Below are positions 1 through 12,149 of a stretch of DNA of 64,000 bases, piece by piece. This DNA comes from Dermatemys mawii. Its lineage: Eukaryota > Chordata > Testudines > Dermatemydidae. The notes below the pieces were generated by a model. That model was not told the DNA's origin. It ran no database searches and saw only the letters and a list, made by a program, of their open reading frames with translations. The DNA lies in NCBI GenBank assembly GCA_007922305.1, contig ML677373.1, positions 15,985,071 through 16,049,070 of the forward strand. Direction: 5' to 3'. Position numbers and translations under genes: made by a program. Position 1 is the stretch's first letter. Every line of letters begins with the position of its first letter.

Positions 1-859
1 ACTGCCCACTGTGAGATTGTCTGAGAGTCAGATTTCCCACTTCAAAATTGGCTTTATTCGTTTATTCTGCAGTTTCCTTAACAATTTGTTGTTTCATGAA
101 ACACAGCAAATTGATCTGATTGGAGATCAGCAGGAAGTGAACAGGAAAAGGGGGTGAACGCAGATGAAATTGATTAATTTAAAACTTCATAGAAAGAAAA
201 GCAGAAGATAGTTTTGCAGTCTTTACCCAGGTCTACGTTTTCATGCACTCCTCAGTCCAGATCTGCTTTTATTTGTTCTTCCGTTGTGTGTAACTCATAA
301 ATAAACACAGTCACGCACACCTTTGTGTGATGCAGAAATACCTCTTTATATATTCTGTCTCTCTGATAAGGGTGGCCTTTTAGGCCTTTAGAGCCTCTTT
401 GAATAGGCGTTCTGAGACTGCGGTAATGAATCAGGTCAATGTTTCAGTTGTATTTTGAAAGCTCCGTATGTATATTTAATATGGTCTAATATTTGATCTT
501 TCGCGTGTATGGCTTAGCTAGATTATGTGACACAGCTCTCATTTGATGCCTGACTCGCTCAAAGCTCACTCTAGATAGTAATTTGTGCGGCGATCAAGTT
601 AATAATGTATACATTTTCCCATTGAATCTATTCTGAAAGTAACTCAAGGCATTAAAGAGGAATGCCAGCCTCCTCTTTTCATGTGTGCATTTTCTCTAAA
701 GTAATGAGATGATGCCATGTGAGAGTCATTTCAAAACCAGCAAGGGCTTTGCTTACTAGAAATTCACTCCAAGCTGTGTTTCCTGCTAAAGCATTGTCCA
801 AAAACAGTCCCTTTGCTGAACATGCTAGTCACAGAAGTCATAACGTCTCACTGGGATAT

Positions 860-1200
860 AAAATGGCTCTGAAAATTTTTCCAAGCCCAACCCCTGCGGC
901 CACAAGCTGAAGCCCAGAGTCAGAGCCCAGGGTCTGAGGCCCAAAGCTTGCTGAACACACACCGGCCCCAGGTGTCTGCAGAGGGGCTGCCCAGAGCCTC
1001 CCCACAGGAGGCTGTGTGGGGCAGGCTGCTGATTCCCTACTGGCAGTGTCAGCAAACACCAAGGGAGCCAGGAGCAACAGCTAGGCGCTGCAGAGAGGGG
1101 CCGCTGCTTTGCCTCCCCACCCCTATCTCCACCCAGGAGGCTGTCATGGCCGCAGAAACATCTCCTGCTGGCACATGCAGCCACAGCAGCGCATTTGAGA
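860..1200. other. GC-rich block, possible old repeat
   Basis: This 340-bp block is clearly richer in G and C than the AT-rich DNA on both sides, with clusters such as ggaggctgtgtggggcaggc. Overlapping frames are open on both strands here, which is expected where stop codons are rare and is not evidence of a gene. The abrupt composition change fits an eroded GC-rich interspersed repeat, but I could not find its ends or a target duplication. Confidence 0.3.
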
Positions 1201-1748
1201 AATGCTGAAAGAATGGGAATAGCATGAATTTGTACGGGAGATGTGTACTTAGCTGCTGATAATCTCAACTAATCAAGGATAAGCACGCAAATACCTAGAC
1301 CTAGTCCAAGCAGCCATGCAGCCATTTTGATTTAGGAGTTTTTTACTGAAAATTGGACCCGTATAACCCTTCATATGACTCAGAGAAATATTAGACACCA
1401 TTGCACAAGGAATGGCAACCTGGAGAAGCTGAGATTCGAGTTTATGCAGCTGCCATGCTCATTCGAACAATCAAGGCTCTGAGTGAATATGTGCACTTGG
1501 CAATACATGTTGCAAAAACACCATTATAACTCTGTTCAAAGTTACACTGCAAATCATCATGAGTAACAACTTTTTCTCCTTGAAAATAAGATTTCCTTGA
1601 AACTTGCACTTACATTTTTTTCAGAAACCCGCAGCCTGTCCCTGCTGCTTCATCTTATTTTATTTCCAGCTCCTTTATTGAACGTGGGCTACCAGTCTTT
1701 GCTTGCGTAACAATGTATGGCAGTTGGCAATATAGATATATCCTTTAT

Positions 1749-1761
1749 CCCCCCCCCCCCC
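1749..1761. repeat. C13 homopolymer
   Basis: A run of thirteen consecutive C residues. Runs of this length are prone to length error in sequencing and to polymerase slippage, so the exact length is uncertain. Confidence 0.9.
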
Positions 1762-3639
1762 GCAAACAGCTCTGATAGGAAAAGCACCAGGCAGTGAACA
1801 TTACAGGAAGGCAGAGCTGTATGTGCCTATGCCACTTACTTCATTCTCAACTCTTCTATTGCAAAAGCACCACGCTTTTCATTTTATAACAAGACATGCC
1901 AGTTGGCAACGCAATTGGCAAAAACAAGTCAGCCTGAAAAAGCCTCAGCTAAGTAGAATCCACATGAGCAGGTGGGAATGTTGCACCGTGCAGACTGTAG
2001 TTTAAATTTCAGTTTTTATGGAGAAGTTCGAAGTGGGTGTTAAGGTTTTCTATAAGTGATTTCAATGTAATGCAGGGTTTCTGTTTGCTCTTTCAGAGGA
2101 ATATGAAATGAAGGAGAGGGAGGAAAAAGGATATGGACAGAGCCCCAGAGTGCAGTGATAGCAAGGGAAAAAAGCTCATCTCTCATCTCTCCAGTTTCTA
2201 CCTTTGTGACTTCATGCATGCCTTTGGTGGCTTGAGACCTAAGCAAGTTGCTTTTGTTTGGAATCACTTCACTGTGGATTTTAGCCATGAGTTGAATGCT
2301 TGTTGCTCTCACAGTGGGGAGGAAAAGCATTAAGCAAGGCCTTAGGAAATTCCCCTTGGGGATGAAAGTTCTGATGAAAGACTGTGTGCTTATGCTTTAA
2401 TCTTGCAGCAACTAAGCAGCACTGTTTGTTGAGTTCCACAGGCAAATTTGTTTAGCAGCCACTCCGTTCATCTGCTGAACATTGTTTCTGGGTCATCTGT
2501 GCCATATATACATTTTTCTATTTCACCACAGTGGTTACAAATCGCAGTTCAAAACAGAACACCCTTCATACAATGTCCTGCAATCCTAGGGGGAAAAAAG
2601 ATTGAAGAAATGATTGCATTAGAGTCTGACACTTGACTGTTCTCCTTTGCTAAAGATGAAGATTCAGGGAGGCTGCTTAAAAGCATAAAAATCCAGGCAT
2701 CACGTTGTATCTTGCTTCATTTTTTCCTCAGTGGGCTATTCCTACCAGGTATCACTGCCAGTGTGAAAGAAGGCTGCCAAGAGCTTTATAAACAAGGATG
2801 AGATTTCGATCTCCTAGATGCTGCCAAGAAAAGGGCGGCGGGTGGCGGGAGCTCAAGAAAACACGGCCAGCTCCCCTTTCTGTTTCCTCCCTCAGTAAAA
2901 AGGAAATCTCTTTTCTTTTATTTATTGCCTGCATTAGGAGATTTATGGACTTCCCTGGCTGACTCTCATGTGTAGAATAGAGTTGGATGAATAGTAAGAA
3001 AAATTGTTGGCAAATATTTTTTTGAATTATTTTCCCTTTTGAATTTTACCCTGCTCCACTTCCCATTATTCTGCTCTTTTGTGAGCAGTATTTTTTTTTC
3101 CACTAAAGGTCAAGGAGATTGTGTTCACGTGAGTGTGTAGGCATGACAAACGTGCTGGGTAGAGCTATGAAATATTGTTCGGTGTGGGATGTAATAACAC
3201 AACCTAGCAGGGAATTTGTTCCCAAAACCCTGGGCCAAAGGCCTGGCTCTAACCCAACTCATCAAATAAGAAAGGGTATGGGAATGGACTGTTCTCTGAT
3301 GCCATGGAGTTACTCAGAATTATTCCAGGATAATTAAGGTCAGAACTTGGCACAGTGTATATATGTTGAGTGACACCCCGATTGAAGTGTTTTGGGAAAG
3401 ACTCTCAAGGGGAGCAGCCATGAACACAAATACTCAAATGTAGTTGTGCCAAACATGTTGCTGTACTGGCATCATGCAAGCTTTGGAAAGGTGTGAAAAT
3501 TTTTTCACAGGGCAAGAGAATGCTTCCTCTTTGAATTAGTCTAAAGTTAGGGTTGGGACACTTGGATGGACACGGATGGTTGGTAGTAACAGATCACCTT
3601 GAAGCTCAGTTGGCTGAAAGAGAGGGTCTCTATCCAAGG

Positions 3640-3838
3640 TACTTTATATACCCCCTTACAACCTCACAGTCTAAAGTATATATCCACAATGCCCTCTGTG
3701 AGACAAGGAGGTGCTCTTATCTCCATTTTACAGCTAGTGTTCTGGGCCACAGAGAGACTATAGACCTTTCCCAAAGTCACCCAGTGTGGTGGAGGACAGA
3801 CTTGCCCCTATGTGTCCTGAGTCCCAGGTTACCACCCT
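3640..3838 (-). repeat. MIR-type (CORE) SINE, degraded
   Basis: The segment carries the diagnostic words of the amniote MIR family read in reverse: 'ctccattttacagc', 'ccacagagagac', 'cccaaagtcacccag' and a closing part resembling 'gaacccaggtctcc'. It is heavily mutated, as expected for a SINE that spread before the amniote radiation. The SINE promoter end would be to the right. Family membership is from recognition of the core; subfamily cannot be given. Confidence 0.7.
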
Positions 3839-4439
3839 AATCACCAAAACAAACCCATTAAAGTTTAACTTGCTGCTTAGTGCAGGGGTGGGTGTGCTAG
3901 CCAATGCAATCACTGCCCTAACAGGTTTGTAAAGTGTTTGGGAACCTTTGGATCTGAAAGGAACGGAGTGAACTCAAATTGTAAATTCTAAAGTTGAGAG
4001 GCAGAGACACTGGTATTTCACTTCAGTGTCTTTTTTTCAGTTTTTTTCTCCTGTATTTATGCCAAATCTTGACATGATTCTTTTTCATTCCTGAGCTAAT
4101 TTGACAGCCTCAGGTATAACTATGAATCTGGGAAACCCTTCTGGAAATAGCAGCTACAATATGCTAACAATGGCTGCATCACACGATATATTGAGATGAA
4201 AAGAAGATAAGGGCCTTGATCTAACTTTTGAAGACTGGCATGTCTCTTGGCAGAACTCATATGGAAGTTGTTCCTCGTTAATTAAAGACTGGATCATAAT
4301 GCGTATGAAATTAAGATTGCACAGACAGCCTTCGTTCTGGCATTTCTTAACCTTTGAGGGCTTGACATTGCAACCTTTATAATACTCTTTTAACATAGTT
4401 TTTGTGTGCATAATTTACTAGGTTATTAAAAAAAGAAAA

Positions 4440-4810
4440 AACAAATGTCATCATATTGACCCTCAAACGGGTCATCAGCGGGACTGGAGCCTTCACTACT
4501 ACTGGCTCCTTGTCCCAGTTTCATTTTCTTATCTAGCCTGTGCTAGTCTCTGTTCCTCAAGTTTCCCCCTTCCAGGCTTCCTATCCAAACCTCGCCTTCC
4601 ACTTCCAGTTGTCATGAGTAACCATTCTCTTTTCACCCCAATCCCAAATTCCTTGTCCTCACGGTCTTTGCCCAGCTGGTCCCAGCACTCCAGTTCCTTA
4701 TCCGAGTTCTGTCTCTCCCCATCTCTAATCTCCCTCCTGTGGCTCCATGTCCATTCTCACTGTTTACCTTTCCCCAACTCCCTGTCCGTCACTCTAGCTA
4801 GTTTAAGGCT
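4440..4810. repeat. Pyrimidine-rich (C/T) tract
   Basis: About 370 bp with strong strand asymmetry: long C/T runs separated by short purine words, and recurring pieces such as 'ccctgtcc', 'ctccccatctc' and 'cccagctggtccc'. It resembles a degenerate C/T-rich interspersed or minisatellite-like repeat. A shorter tract of the same style lies at 52345-52480. The open frame across it reflects composition (Ser/Leu/Pro-rich), not a gene. Confidence 0.45.
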
Positions 4811-4940
4811 AGATACTTAAACTAAGGTCCACTTACTGGTCTCTTGTGTGTAGATCTCATTCCTAGCTAGCAATGGAAGTAATCCAGTGACAAGGTATAT
4901 GATTTTCCAGGGATTATATGTCACTGCATATGTGTGTACC

Positions 4941-5554
4941 TGTGACGGAGTCAGACCAGAAAGATATAGGAGAGTGCTGGGAGGCAGGTATATCAGCCTC
5001 AGGATGTGTAGGTCCCTGTTCCCTAATAGCCAAACAAAGGCCATTCCAGGCCAATCAAGACACTTGGAGCCAATTAAGAACTTTCTAGAAAGGAGCAGAA
5101 ACAGCTAGCCTTATTGGGACACATGAAGCCAATCGGACTGGCTGAAACCAGATAAAAACCTCCCAGTTAGTCAGGTGGGCTGTGGGTGTCAGGAGCTGTG
5201 GAAGGAAGTTATGCTGTTGGTGAGACTGAATGTTGGACAACATATCGTACAGAAGGAAGGAGGCCCTGAGGTAAGGGTGAAGTGGAGTTTGAAGAAGCGG
5301 AGACTGCTGTGGGGAAGTAGCCCAGGGAATTGTATTGTGTTTTGTGCCTAAAAGGTCAGCCATCTTAGCTGATACTATTAGGGTCCCTGGGCTGGAGTCC
5401 GGAGTAGAGGGTGGGCCCGGGCTCCCCCATTTCTGTCTCCCCTAATTACTTACTGAGAAAGGGAGGTCACTCTGGGGCCTGGATGAGTTTCTGAGGCCCC
5501 TAAATCTGCCAGGAAGCACAGGACCCACAAGTACAGACTCGGAACTTTGTCACA
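4941..5554 (+). mobile_element. LTR-like interspersed element (TG...CA, 614 bp)
   Basis: The element begins tgtgacggag and ends ctttgtcaca, giving complementary ends TGTGAC/GTCACA with the TG...CA signature of long terminal repeats. The flanks read gtgtacc on the left and gtgtccc on the right, a possible 6-of-7 target duplication, although LTR elements usually make 4-6 bp. A TATA-like agataaaaacc lies near 5150. No coding frame, primer-binding site or second LTR is visible, so it would be a solo LTR or a related non-autonomous repeat. The sequence resembles a common turtle repeat I recognise, but the class assignment is inference. Confidence 0.6.
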
Positions 5555-6768
5555 GTGTCCCATTGGCTTTACTGGACAGAATCAGGGCTACAGGCAAAAG
5601 GAAATAGAGACTGAAGAGGACAGAGGGATAATGAGCTAACAGATCTTTTTCAATCACAGAATTTCCCTGAGTTTTTGAATTAATGAGGATTTTTAGGTTC
5701 CAAAATACAAAAATGAAGAGAAATAACCCCAAATGCAACAGGACTTTCTTTTCCATTAATAGTTCAAAAAGGTAGCTTAATGTTTTACACATCATCCCCT
5801 TGATCATGTGAAATTGATATTCTACTTAATGTGGCATGACTTTTCAAGGGATTAAGGACCTGCTGGGGACATTAACAATGTAAGACTTTATTTGCATTTA
5901 CACTAATGATTTTATAATGAGGGTTTTATTATATTAATGAAGACTGCTGGGAGAAGAGGGGGAGAAAAACCAAGCCAAAATTCAAGTAATGTCTTCCTTT
6001 AATAAAGTATCCGTTTCTGACACTTTGTTGACATAGGTGCTTATTTGCATGAAGGAAAACATAAACATTTGGAACTATTAATTACTGTACACTCAGTGTA
6101 CTTTGTGGTAATTACTAAATTTAATTTAGTCACTATTCCAGGGTTTTGATGGAAAACCATCTATTTAGACCTTGAATCAGAAACATAAGTGAAAAAATAA
6201 CTGTGTTTAAAATAGCTGTGTTTATCAGCAGGACATTATGTGTTTCATGGACTAAGTACAAAACTCTGGATGTAAATACTTGTATGCAAGCATCCTACCC
6301 CAAGGCAGGTGTTGCTGCAGAAATGTAATTAACAGCCAGTAGAGACGTGTTGTTTTAATCAATTATACACTTTTTTAAAAAAATTAAAAACCTGAAGTAC
6401 TAGGAAGGAATGCTAGAGAAGGAAGAACTAGTAATGAATGCTATCTCTGGATACTCACAAGAATCCGATACAGCAATGTGATTAGTGTCAGATTCTCGGA
6501 ATTTTCAGGAAGTTCTACATTCCATAGTTGCTAATCACAGGGGAATTTAAAAAAAGAAAAAAAACAGAGTAAAACACATTCAATCAATAACATGAAATAC
6601 ACTTTATTGAAGTCTTTTGAGTACAGTCTTAAAAGCTGTATAGAGGACTTGGATTTTATCATCGCAAAAACAGTTGTATAGACAGTGGGATTCTGCATGG
6701 CAAGCATTATAATCTGCCCCCATCACTAGACACCTAATAATGGTGAAGCAGACAGATAAGCAGATCAG
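5555..6768. other. AT-rich non-coding stretch, possible conserved element
   Basis: No gene. The part from 5820 to 6130 is rich in TAATTA/ATTAAT words and carries two ATTTGCAT-type octamer (POU) matches, near 5889 and 6041, along with 'ttaataaagt' and 'attaattactg'. This pattern is common in conserved non-coding elements of vertebrate gene deserts, but single motifs in AT-rich DNA are weak evidence. Confidence 0.35.
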
Positions 6769-6769
6769 T

Positions 6770-6860
6770 GGCTCTGAACCCTGATTTACATCAGTATATG
6801 TGAGAGGAGTAACTTCACTGAAATCAGTGGGGTTAATTTGATATAAAACTGGGGTAAGTG
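6770..6860. repeat. Old palindromic amniote repeat fragment
   Basis: Contains 'gatttacatcagtata', 'gaggagtaacttcactgaaa' and 'tcagtggggttaattt', which form an imperfect inverted pair around the centre. Similar pieces recur at 30810-30900, 31965-32060, 32930-33010, 51955-52035 and 63460-63560. They look like dispersed copies of one ancient palindromic repeat with the theme 'gtgtaa...tcaatggagttactcc'. I cannot give a family name. Confidence 0.4.
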
Positions 6861-7022
6861 CCTCAATTGGCAATTTGCTTCATTTTCACAAACCACTTTC
6901 TACTGGTGGGATGTATTACACAAATATTTGTATCCTAGTTTTGCCAATTAGGTCATGAAATACAGTGCCCAATAAAAATGCAGTTATTTTAATCAGATTG
7001 CCGTGTCAGTTGACAACATAAT

Positions 7023-7650
7023 AGTAAGAACATAAGAAAGGCTATACTGGGTCAGACCAAAGATCCATCAAGCCCAGTATCCTGTCTACCTACAGTGGTC
7101 AATACCAGGTGCCCCAGAGTGAGTGAACCTAACAGGTAGTGGTCAAATGATCTGTCTCCTGCCCTCCATCACCATCCTCTGACAAACAGAGGCTAGGGAC
7201 ACCATTTCTTACCCATCCTGGATAATAGCCATTAATAGACTTAATCTCCATGAATTTATCCAATTCTCTTTTAAACCGTTATACTCCTAACCTTCACAAC
7301 CTCCTCGGGCAAGGAGTTCCACAGGTTGACTGTGCGCTCTGTGAAGAACAACTTCCTTTTATTTGTTTTAAACCTGCTGCCCATTAATTTCATTTGATGG
7401 CCCCTAGTTCTTGTATTATGGGAACAAGTAAATAACTTTTGCTTAGGAGTGGTGTAGAGAAAATGAATAATTTTATATACCTCTATCATATCCCCCCTTA
7501 GTCTCCTCTTTTCCAAGCTGAAAAGTCCTAGCCTCTTTAATCTCTCCTTATATGGGACCCTGTTCCAAACCCCTAGTCATTTTAGTTGCCCTTCTCTGAA
7601 CCTTTTCTAATGCCAGTATATCTGATTATCAAAGTAGATTTGATCATTTA
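7023..7650 (-). mobile_element. CR1 LINE, 5'-truncated 3' portion
   Basis: Read on the reverse strand, this is the end of the reverse-transcriptase frame followed by the CR1 3' UTR. The 3' terminus ends in the characteristic 'tggtctgacccagtatagcc' and 'ttcttatgttctta' (left edge here, near 7023). The coding remnant is described separately. The copy is 5'-truncated near 7650, as usual for CR1, which primes on the target and rarely copies its full 4-5 kb. No clear target duplication was found. Confidence 0.92.
7271..7516 (-). pseudogene. CR1 reverse transcriptase (ORF2) C-terminal remnant
   Basis: An 81-codon open frame keeps the recognisable C-terminal end of the CR1 ORF2 protein: '[13 protein letters not shown]', '[11 protein letters not shown]', and '[20 protein letters not shown]'. 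In a full element this lies after the reverse-transcriptase fingers and palm (YADD) and near the stop codon. The catalytic palm and the endonuclease domain are missing through 5' truncation, so no activity is expected. The methionine start is only the first ATG in the remnant and is not biological. Survival of the frame suggests a moderately young copy. Confidence 0.88.
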
Positions 7651-9985
7651 TTCCCCAAACTGATCCATTGTGGTGGTAGTCTATTTAATGAGATCACCCG
7701 CAATTTCTTTATTTTTATTTTATTTTTTCTGTAATGGACTAACCCAGATTAGATTTCTTGGCACAGAGCCCTAAAGCCAACTCACCATCAAGAGATCTCA
7801 TTTCTTTGCATCTTACTATAGCAGTTGTGATGGATCTTGAGTTAATTAGGAATGTTAGGAGCAGGGTTTGGAGAATTGGGGATGTGCTCAGACATCTTGG
7901 GTAGGAATGTGCCTAACAGGACCAAACCTTCATAGATCGGAGTGCCTTTTCTTAAAGAAGGGAGATAAGCAGCTTGTGAGAATTCAGTCAGCACCCAACA
8001 CTTTGGATAGTCAATAAAATGTATTAAGTGGATGGAGTGATGCTGATGGAGGCAAGCTCTGCTAACACAGAATCTTTGGAACGTGGTAGTTCTGGGCTGG
8101 AGTCTGCTGCTGGCACTCTGATGCACACCACTACCAGGAAAGAGGAGCTGAAAGTGACAGAATACAAAGTCCAAACTCCTTTGCGGTCTTCCTTCCCCAA
8201 AAGCATAAATCTTGATTAAAGTTCATGGGAATCTGATTGCTGTGAATATCGCCTAGTTTCCTAAACTCCCCAGTTCCAGATAAGAAATGACATGACTTAC
8301 AATGACTGATCATGCAGGCCTTAGGGGCCTTTCCCAAAGCCCATTGAAGTAAACAGAAAGACTCCAGTTAACCTCAGTGGGCTTTTGATTAGGCCCTAGG
8401 AAGACATCAGAATAGATGGGATTGCACATTGTGAACTTGATCCAATTTCCATTGAACCCAAAGGAATCTTTCCATTGGCTTCCATGGAAGTTGTATGGGA
8501 CTTTGTATTTCCTGAGTTGCTTTCACATACAGTTACGGTGGTTTTAGGGAATGGGATAGGAACTTCATGGATCTTATTTACAACATATAATTACTATTGG
8601 GCCAAATTCAACCCTTAATGTAAACAAGTGCTTCCCCTTTGAAACTGTTTCTATTAAAGTCAATGGACTTGTGCCCTCTTACAGCAAGGGCTGGATTAAG
8701 CCCAATGCATATTGTACCGAAGTGAAAACACTACATATTTCCCTAAAAACCTGAATTAAATAGCTTGTTTATTTAAAACTGCAGCAACCAATTACCCTCT
8801 CAAAACAAGCATTATAATTCAGAGCTCATGCTACTTCATTAGTTAGCATGGCAGCAGACTTGCTCTGTAGCAACTTCATACCTTGTTAGGAAATCATGAA
8901 ATAGAGCTTTTTCTGCCCAAGGCGTTAGAAGCAGGTCACAGTTGTAAATTTTAGCTCTGTGTTTTGGTAAAGGTAAATATTTGTAGTCTTGCAAAATATA
9001 TGCTGTCTGTTTCCATCTACAGATTAGTAAAAGCTGTGCATTTAAATAGAAATGCAAATGCTTGCTTCTTCACCTCTGCTAAAATCTGAAGTGTATATAT
9101 AATGGTAAGGTGCATTTATTTCAGAGGATTTCTGGAAATCAGTTTAAACTTCTCTAAAGAGTCTAGCAAGATGCAGCTGCAAAGAAATGAAAAAGAGTAG
9201 TGTCAACGAAATTACATTACTGTCATTGTTAATTTGCTTTAAATAACCATGAAAAGTTGAAGTTCATTTTGTGCTATCCTTTCCTATTGGCTTATAAATG
9301 ACTGGTGAATATTGTGTATGATAGGCTCTGACATGAAGTCTGTGGTTAAATATTTATCTTATGAACTGCTACATTTATAGCCAAAACTTTCCTCCAATTT
9401 GAACTACAGCAATAGAGTAACATATTGCTCCTTGAAACTGTTTGCCAGTGAAATTATGTTAGCAGGTCACATTTAATAAGATTATCTGATCGCTCAAATT
9501 AATCAGAGTAAGGCCCGTCATCAAGGTGCAAGTGTAAATGCATATAATGGGGCTAAATTCATCCTTGCTGTAAATGTACTTAAACCAGAGCTGAATCTGT
9601 CTCGGGATAACTTTCAGTATTGCTTAATAAGACCATACTCTGCATGGATTTTGAAGTACTGAAGAAAGGCAAAATCTTACCGTGCTTCTAGACTGTAAGC
9701 TTTTGAACCACCATGTCAGCCTTTTGTCGTACTGTTAAAACGTTGTTGTTTGAATCAGCATTTAAAACTGGGTTGGTTAGCACTGTTTAAAGACAGTTTA
9801 GCAACCAGTATGGATGGAGGTCAAACTCACTGTTGAAGTTAATAACAATTGCACTTCTGTAGCTGAGCGGAATATGTCTATCTCCCTACCTAATAGAGCT
9901 CAGTAAATCATTTGATAAATGTAGCCCAGATTTCTGCTCCTACATGGTTACGTTTGTCAAACTGTAAATATGTGGGGGCACAGAA
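7651..9985. other. Non-coding stretch with old repeat scraps
   Basis: No gene recognised. The region 8330-8720 has several words from old dispersed repeats, such as 'tcagtgggcttttgattagg', 'ttccattggcttccatgg' and 'gggccaaattcaaccctt', typical of ancient palindromic amniote repeats. The rest (8720-9985) is AT-rich and unremarkable. Confidence 0.4.
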
Positions 9986-9989
9986 GTCA

Positions 9990-10115
9990 CTTCATTTGGA
10001 TTCTAAACTCTTTGGGGGCAGGATCATGTCTTTGTCTTTGTGTGTTTGTGCAATCCCTAGAAGAGTTGAACCCACTGTCTCGATTGAGGTGTTACTGCAA
10101 TATAAATACTATTGA
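9990..10115 (+). repeat. MIR-type SINE, 3' tail portion
   Basis: Contains 'taaactctttgggggcagga', 'tctttgtctttgtgtgtttg' and 'ttactgcaatataaatacta', the tail of the amniote MIR-like SINE that elsewhere here reads 'actgtctttttgttctgttt' and ends in 'aataaat'. Only the 3' part is present. Confidence 0.6.
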
Positions 10116-10449
10116 ACAGTAAAAAGAGGACTGAACTGAGGACTTCCACCACCTTGGACCTGCAGCAGAAGGCACAACAGTCAGATACTTAAATAACCAC
10201 ACTGGGGCCTCTTCAACCAGTTGGCCCTTGTACCTCTCCTGTTTTTCTGTAAACCCAACCACTACCTGTGAGGATAAATAGCTCTGGACAATTGCCAACC
10301 TAGTCCAGCATAGAACACAGGACAAGACCCTATAAAGCAGCAGCTGAGCAGGAATCTCTTGTTCCTACATGTGGTGGCCTTGGAACTCCATAAGTACAGT
10401 CAAGCCTGGGGAGGGACAAAGGAGGAAATTGCCCAGGCGCCCGGGTGAT

Positions 10450-11060
10450 TTAAAAGGGCCAAGGGGCTCCCAGCCACTGCCAGCACTGCCGGCAGTGCGG
10501 CAGGGCTAAGGCAGGCTTCCTGCCTGGCCTTGTTCCACACTGCTCCCAGAAGTGGTCAGCATGTCCTGCAGCCCCTAGGGAGGGCATCTCCGCACGCTGC
10601 CCCCACACCCAGTTCAGACTCTGCAGCTCCCATTGGCCGGGAACTGTGGCCAATGGAACTGCGGGGGCAGTGCCTGCAGGCCGCGGTGTGCGGAGACCCT
10701 GTGGGCACCTCCCCCGCGCCTAGAAGCCACTGCCAAAAAGGTGTGTGAGTTGCTTTCAGGAGCTGCCCAAGGTAAGTGCCGACCCCCAATCCGTTCTTGC
10801 ACCCCAACTCTGTGCCCCAGCCTAGAGCCCCCACCGCCTCCCACATCCAAACTCCCTCCTAGAGCCCGCACCCCAATCCCCTGCCCCAGCCTGGTGAAAG
10901 TGAGTGAGGGTGGAGGAGAGTGAGCAACGGAGGAGGCGGGGGATGAAGTGAGCAGGGGGTCTCAGAGAAGGGGCAGGATGGGGGCACAGTCTCAGGAAAG
11001 GAGGGGCAGGGGTAGGACAAGGGTCTTTGGGTTTGCCTGATTAGACATTTGGCAACCCTA
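10450..11060 (+). mobile_element. GC-rich hAT-like repeat, right portion
   Basis: The right end 'gattagacatttggcaaccc' matches the right end of the element at 55631-56550. Shared interior words include an inverted pair built on 'cccattggccgggaactg' and 'ggccaatggaactgc', 'gtgagtgagggtgg' and a purine-rich 'ggatgaagtgagcaggggg' style tract. The left terminus 'agggtgacca' is not visible, so this copy is truncated or fused at the left with another GC-rich repeat (10400-10500). Multiple overlapping open frames here are due to base composition. Confidence 0.65.
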
Positions 11061-11309
11061 TGGGCGGGCATATGGAAGCTCACTGGGCACCAGCCAGCGC
11101 AGGCACAGCATTGCCCAAATGTCAGGTGGACTGCGGCCATGTGGATGTGGCTTGTGCGTGCATGGGAGCCCATTGCCTGTTCTGCCCTGGGGCTTCGGAT
11201 TGCTGTCAGTGGGCCTGAGCGCAGCCAGACGACTCCTGGGTACAAACAGCACAATGGGCACCACTCGGGGAGGGTGGCAGGCTGCTGCCATGCTGTGTTA
11301 GAAAGTGAC

Positions 11310-11530
11310 GAGGGCTAAAGCAGTGACCTGTGACTTACAGGATCTGAGTTCCATTCCAGGCTCTGTCAGACTCCCCATGTGACTATGGTCAAGTCGGTTA
11401 ATATCTTTGTGCCTCTGTTTCCCTATCTCTAAAATGGGAGCAATAATACTCCTATTGACTGTCTTGTCTATTTAGATTATCAGAGCAAGGACTCTCATAT
11501 ATGTACAGCATCTAGCATAATGCTGCCCCA
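11310..11530 (+). repeat. MIR-type SINE
   Basis: Core words in the sense direction: 'ccattccaggctctgtcaga', 'tgtgactatggtcaagtcgg', 'tgcctctgtttccctatctc', 'taaaatgggagcaataatac' and a tail resembling 'acagcatctagcata'. This is one of the better-preserved copies in the window. Confidence 0.82.
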
Positions 11531-12115
11531 AGCATTACCACAACACAAATATCTGACTGAACAGGTCCCCTCTCCACTCCTCCGAACCTGGGCCAATGTA
11601 AACAGCAAGTTTTATCTATTCTAGGATTTCCTGTTAGAAAGGCGAGTGACAGTCCATATTAGTCACACCACAAGGCTCTAAAGCTTTGGGATAAATGGCA
11701 CCAGGTCTGGCTGCCATTTCCTTCCTGTGTTAACTACCAAGGTAACCCTCAGTTCATTCCCATTATTCTCTGAGAGGGAGAGACAATTGTAAAACTCAAA
11801 GTGACAGGAGGAATTAAAGCTCTATTAGAAAACTAAAAGGAGGTCATGCAGTAATATCTCTCCCCCAGTTCATGTAGCACCACATGAGACACCTATTACA
11901 AATTGATTGCATAATAAAAACTAAGTACAGCCAAAAAAATGACTTGCGTTACGTTAGTCAATACCAATTACAATCCTTCATTAACCGTGACGTAACTCAG
12001 ACACATTGCAACAACAGCAGTCACTTGATAAAGTTTGACAGATGAAATTTTCCACAAAGTGAAAGAAAAATCAATAACTTTAAAAACATGCATGCGGTAC
12101 TGGCTACTTATATGG
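11531..12115. other. Non-coding stretch, nothing recognised
   Basis: No open frame of note, no terminal repeats and no motif I can name. The composition is close to the window average. Confidence 0.4.
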
Positions 12116-12149
12116 TTCTCATCACTGTAGTATCTCAGAGCCACACAGT

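Larger units (their letters stand above)
1..3600. other. Non-coding stretch, no gene recognised
   Basis: All frames are broken by frequent stops, and none of the short open frames has recognisable protein character. The sequence is mostly AT-rich single-copy-like DNA with one GC-rich block near 860-1200 and a C homopolymer at 1749-1761. A good polypyrimidine tract plus AG occurs near 2080-2095, but no open frame with a donor follows it, so I do not call an exon. What I see is consistent with intergenic or intronic DNA. Confidence 0.6.

Noticed and set aside
825..1268. 147-codon open frame on the reverse strand
   Set aside because: It lies in a GC-rich block where frames are open on both strands. 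No domain resemblance, splice context or codon pattern was seen, so composition explains it.
2080..2150. Possible exon after a good acceptor at 2095
   Set aside because: Two frames stop within 15 bp and the third stops at about 60 bp with no donor before it.
10556..11254. Several open frames near 100 codons on both strands
   Set aside because: All lie in a GC-rich interspersed repeat with few stop codons.
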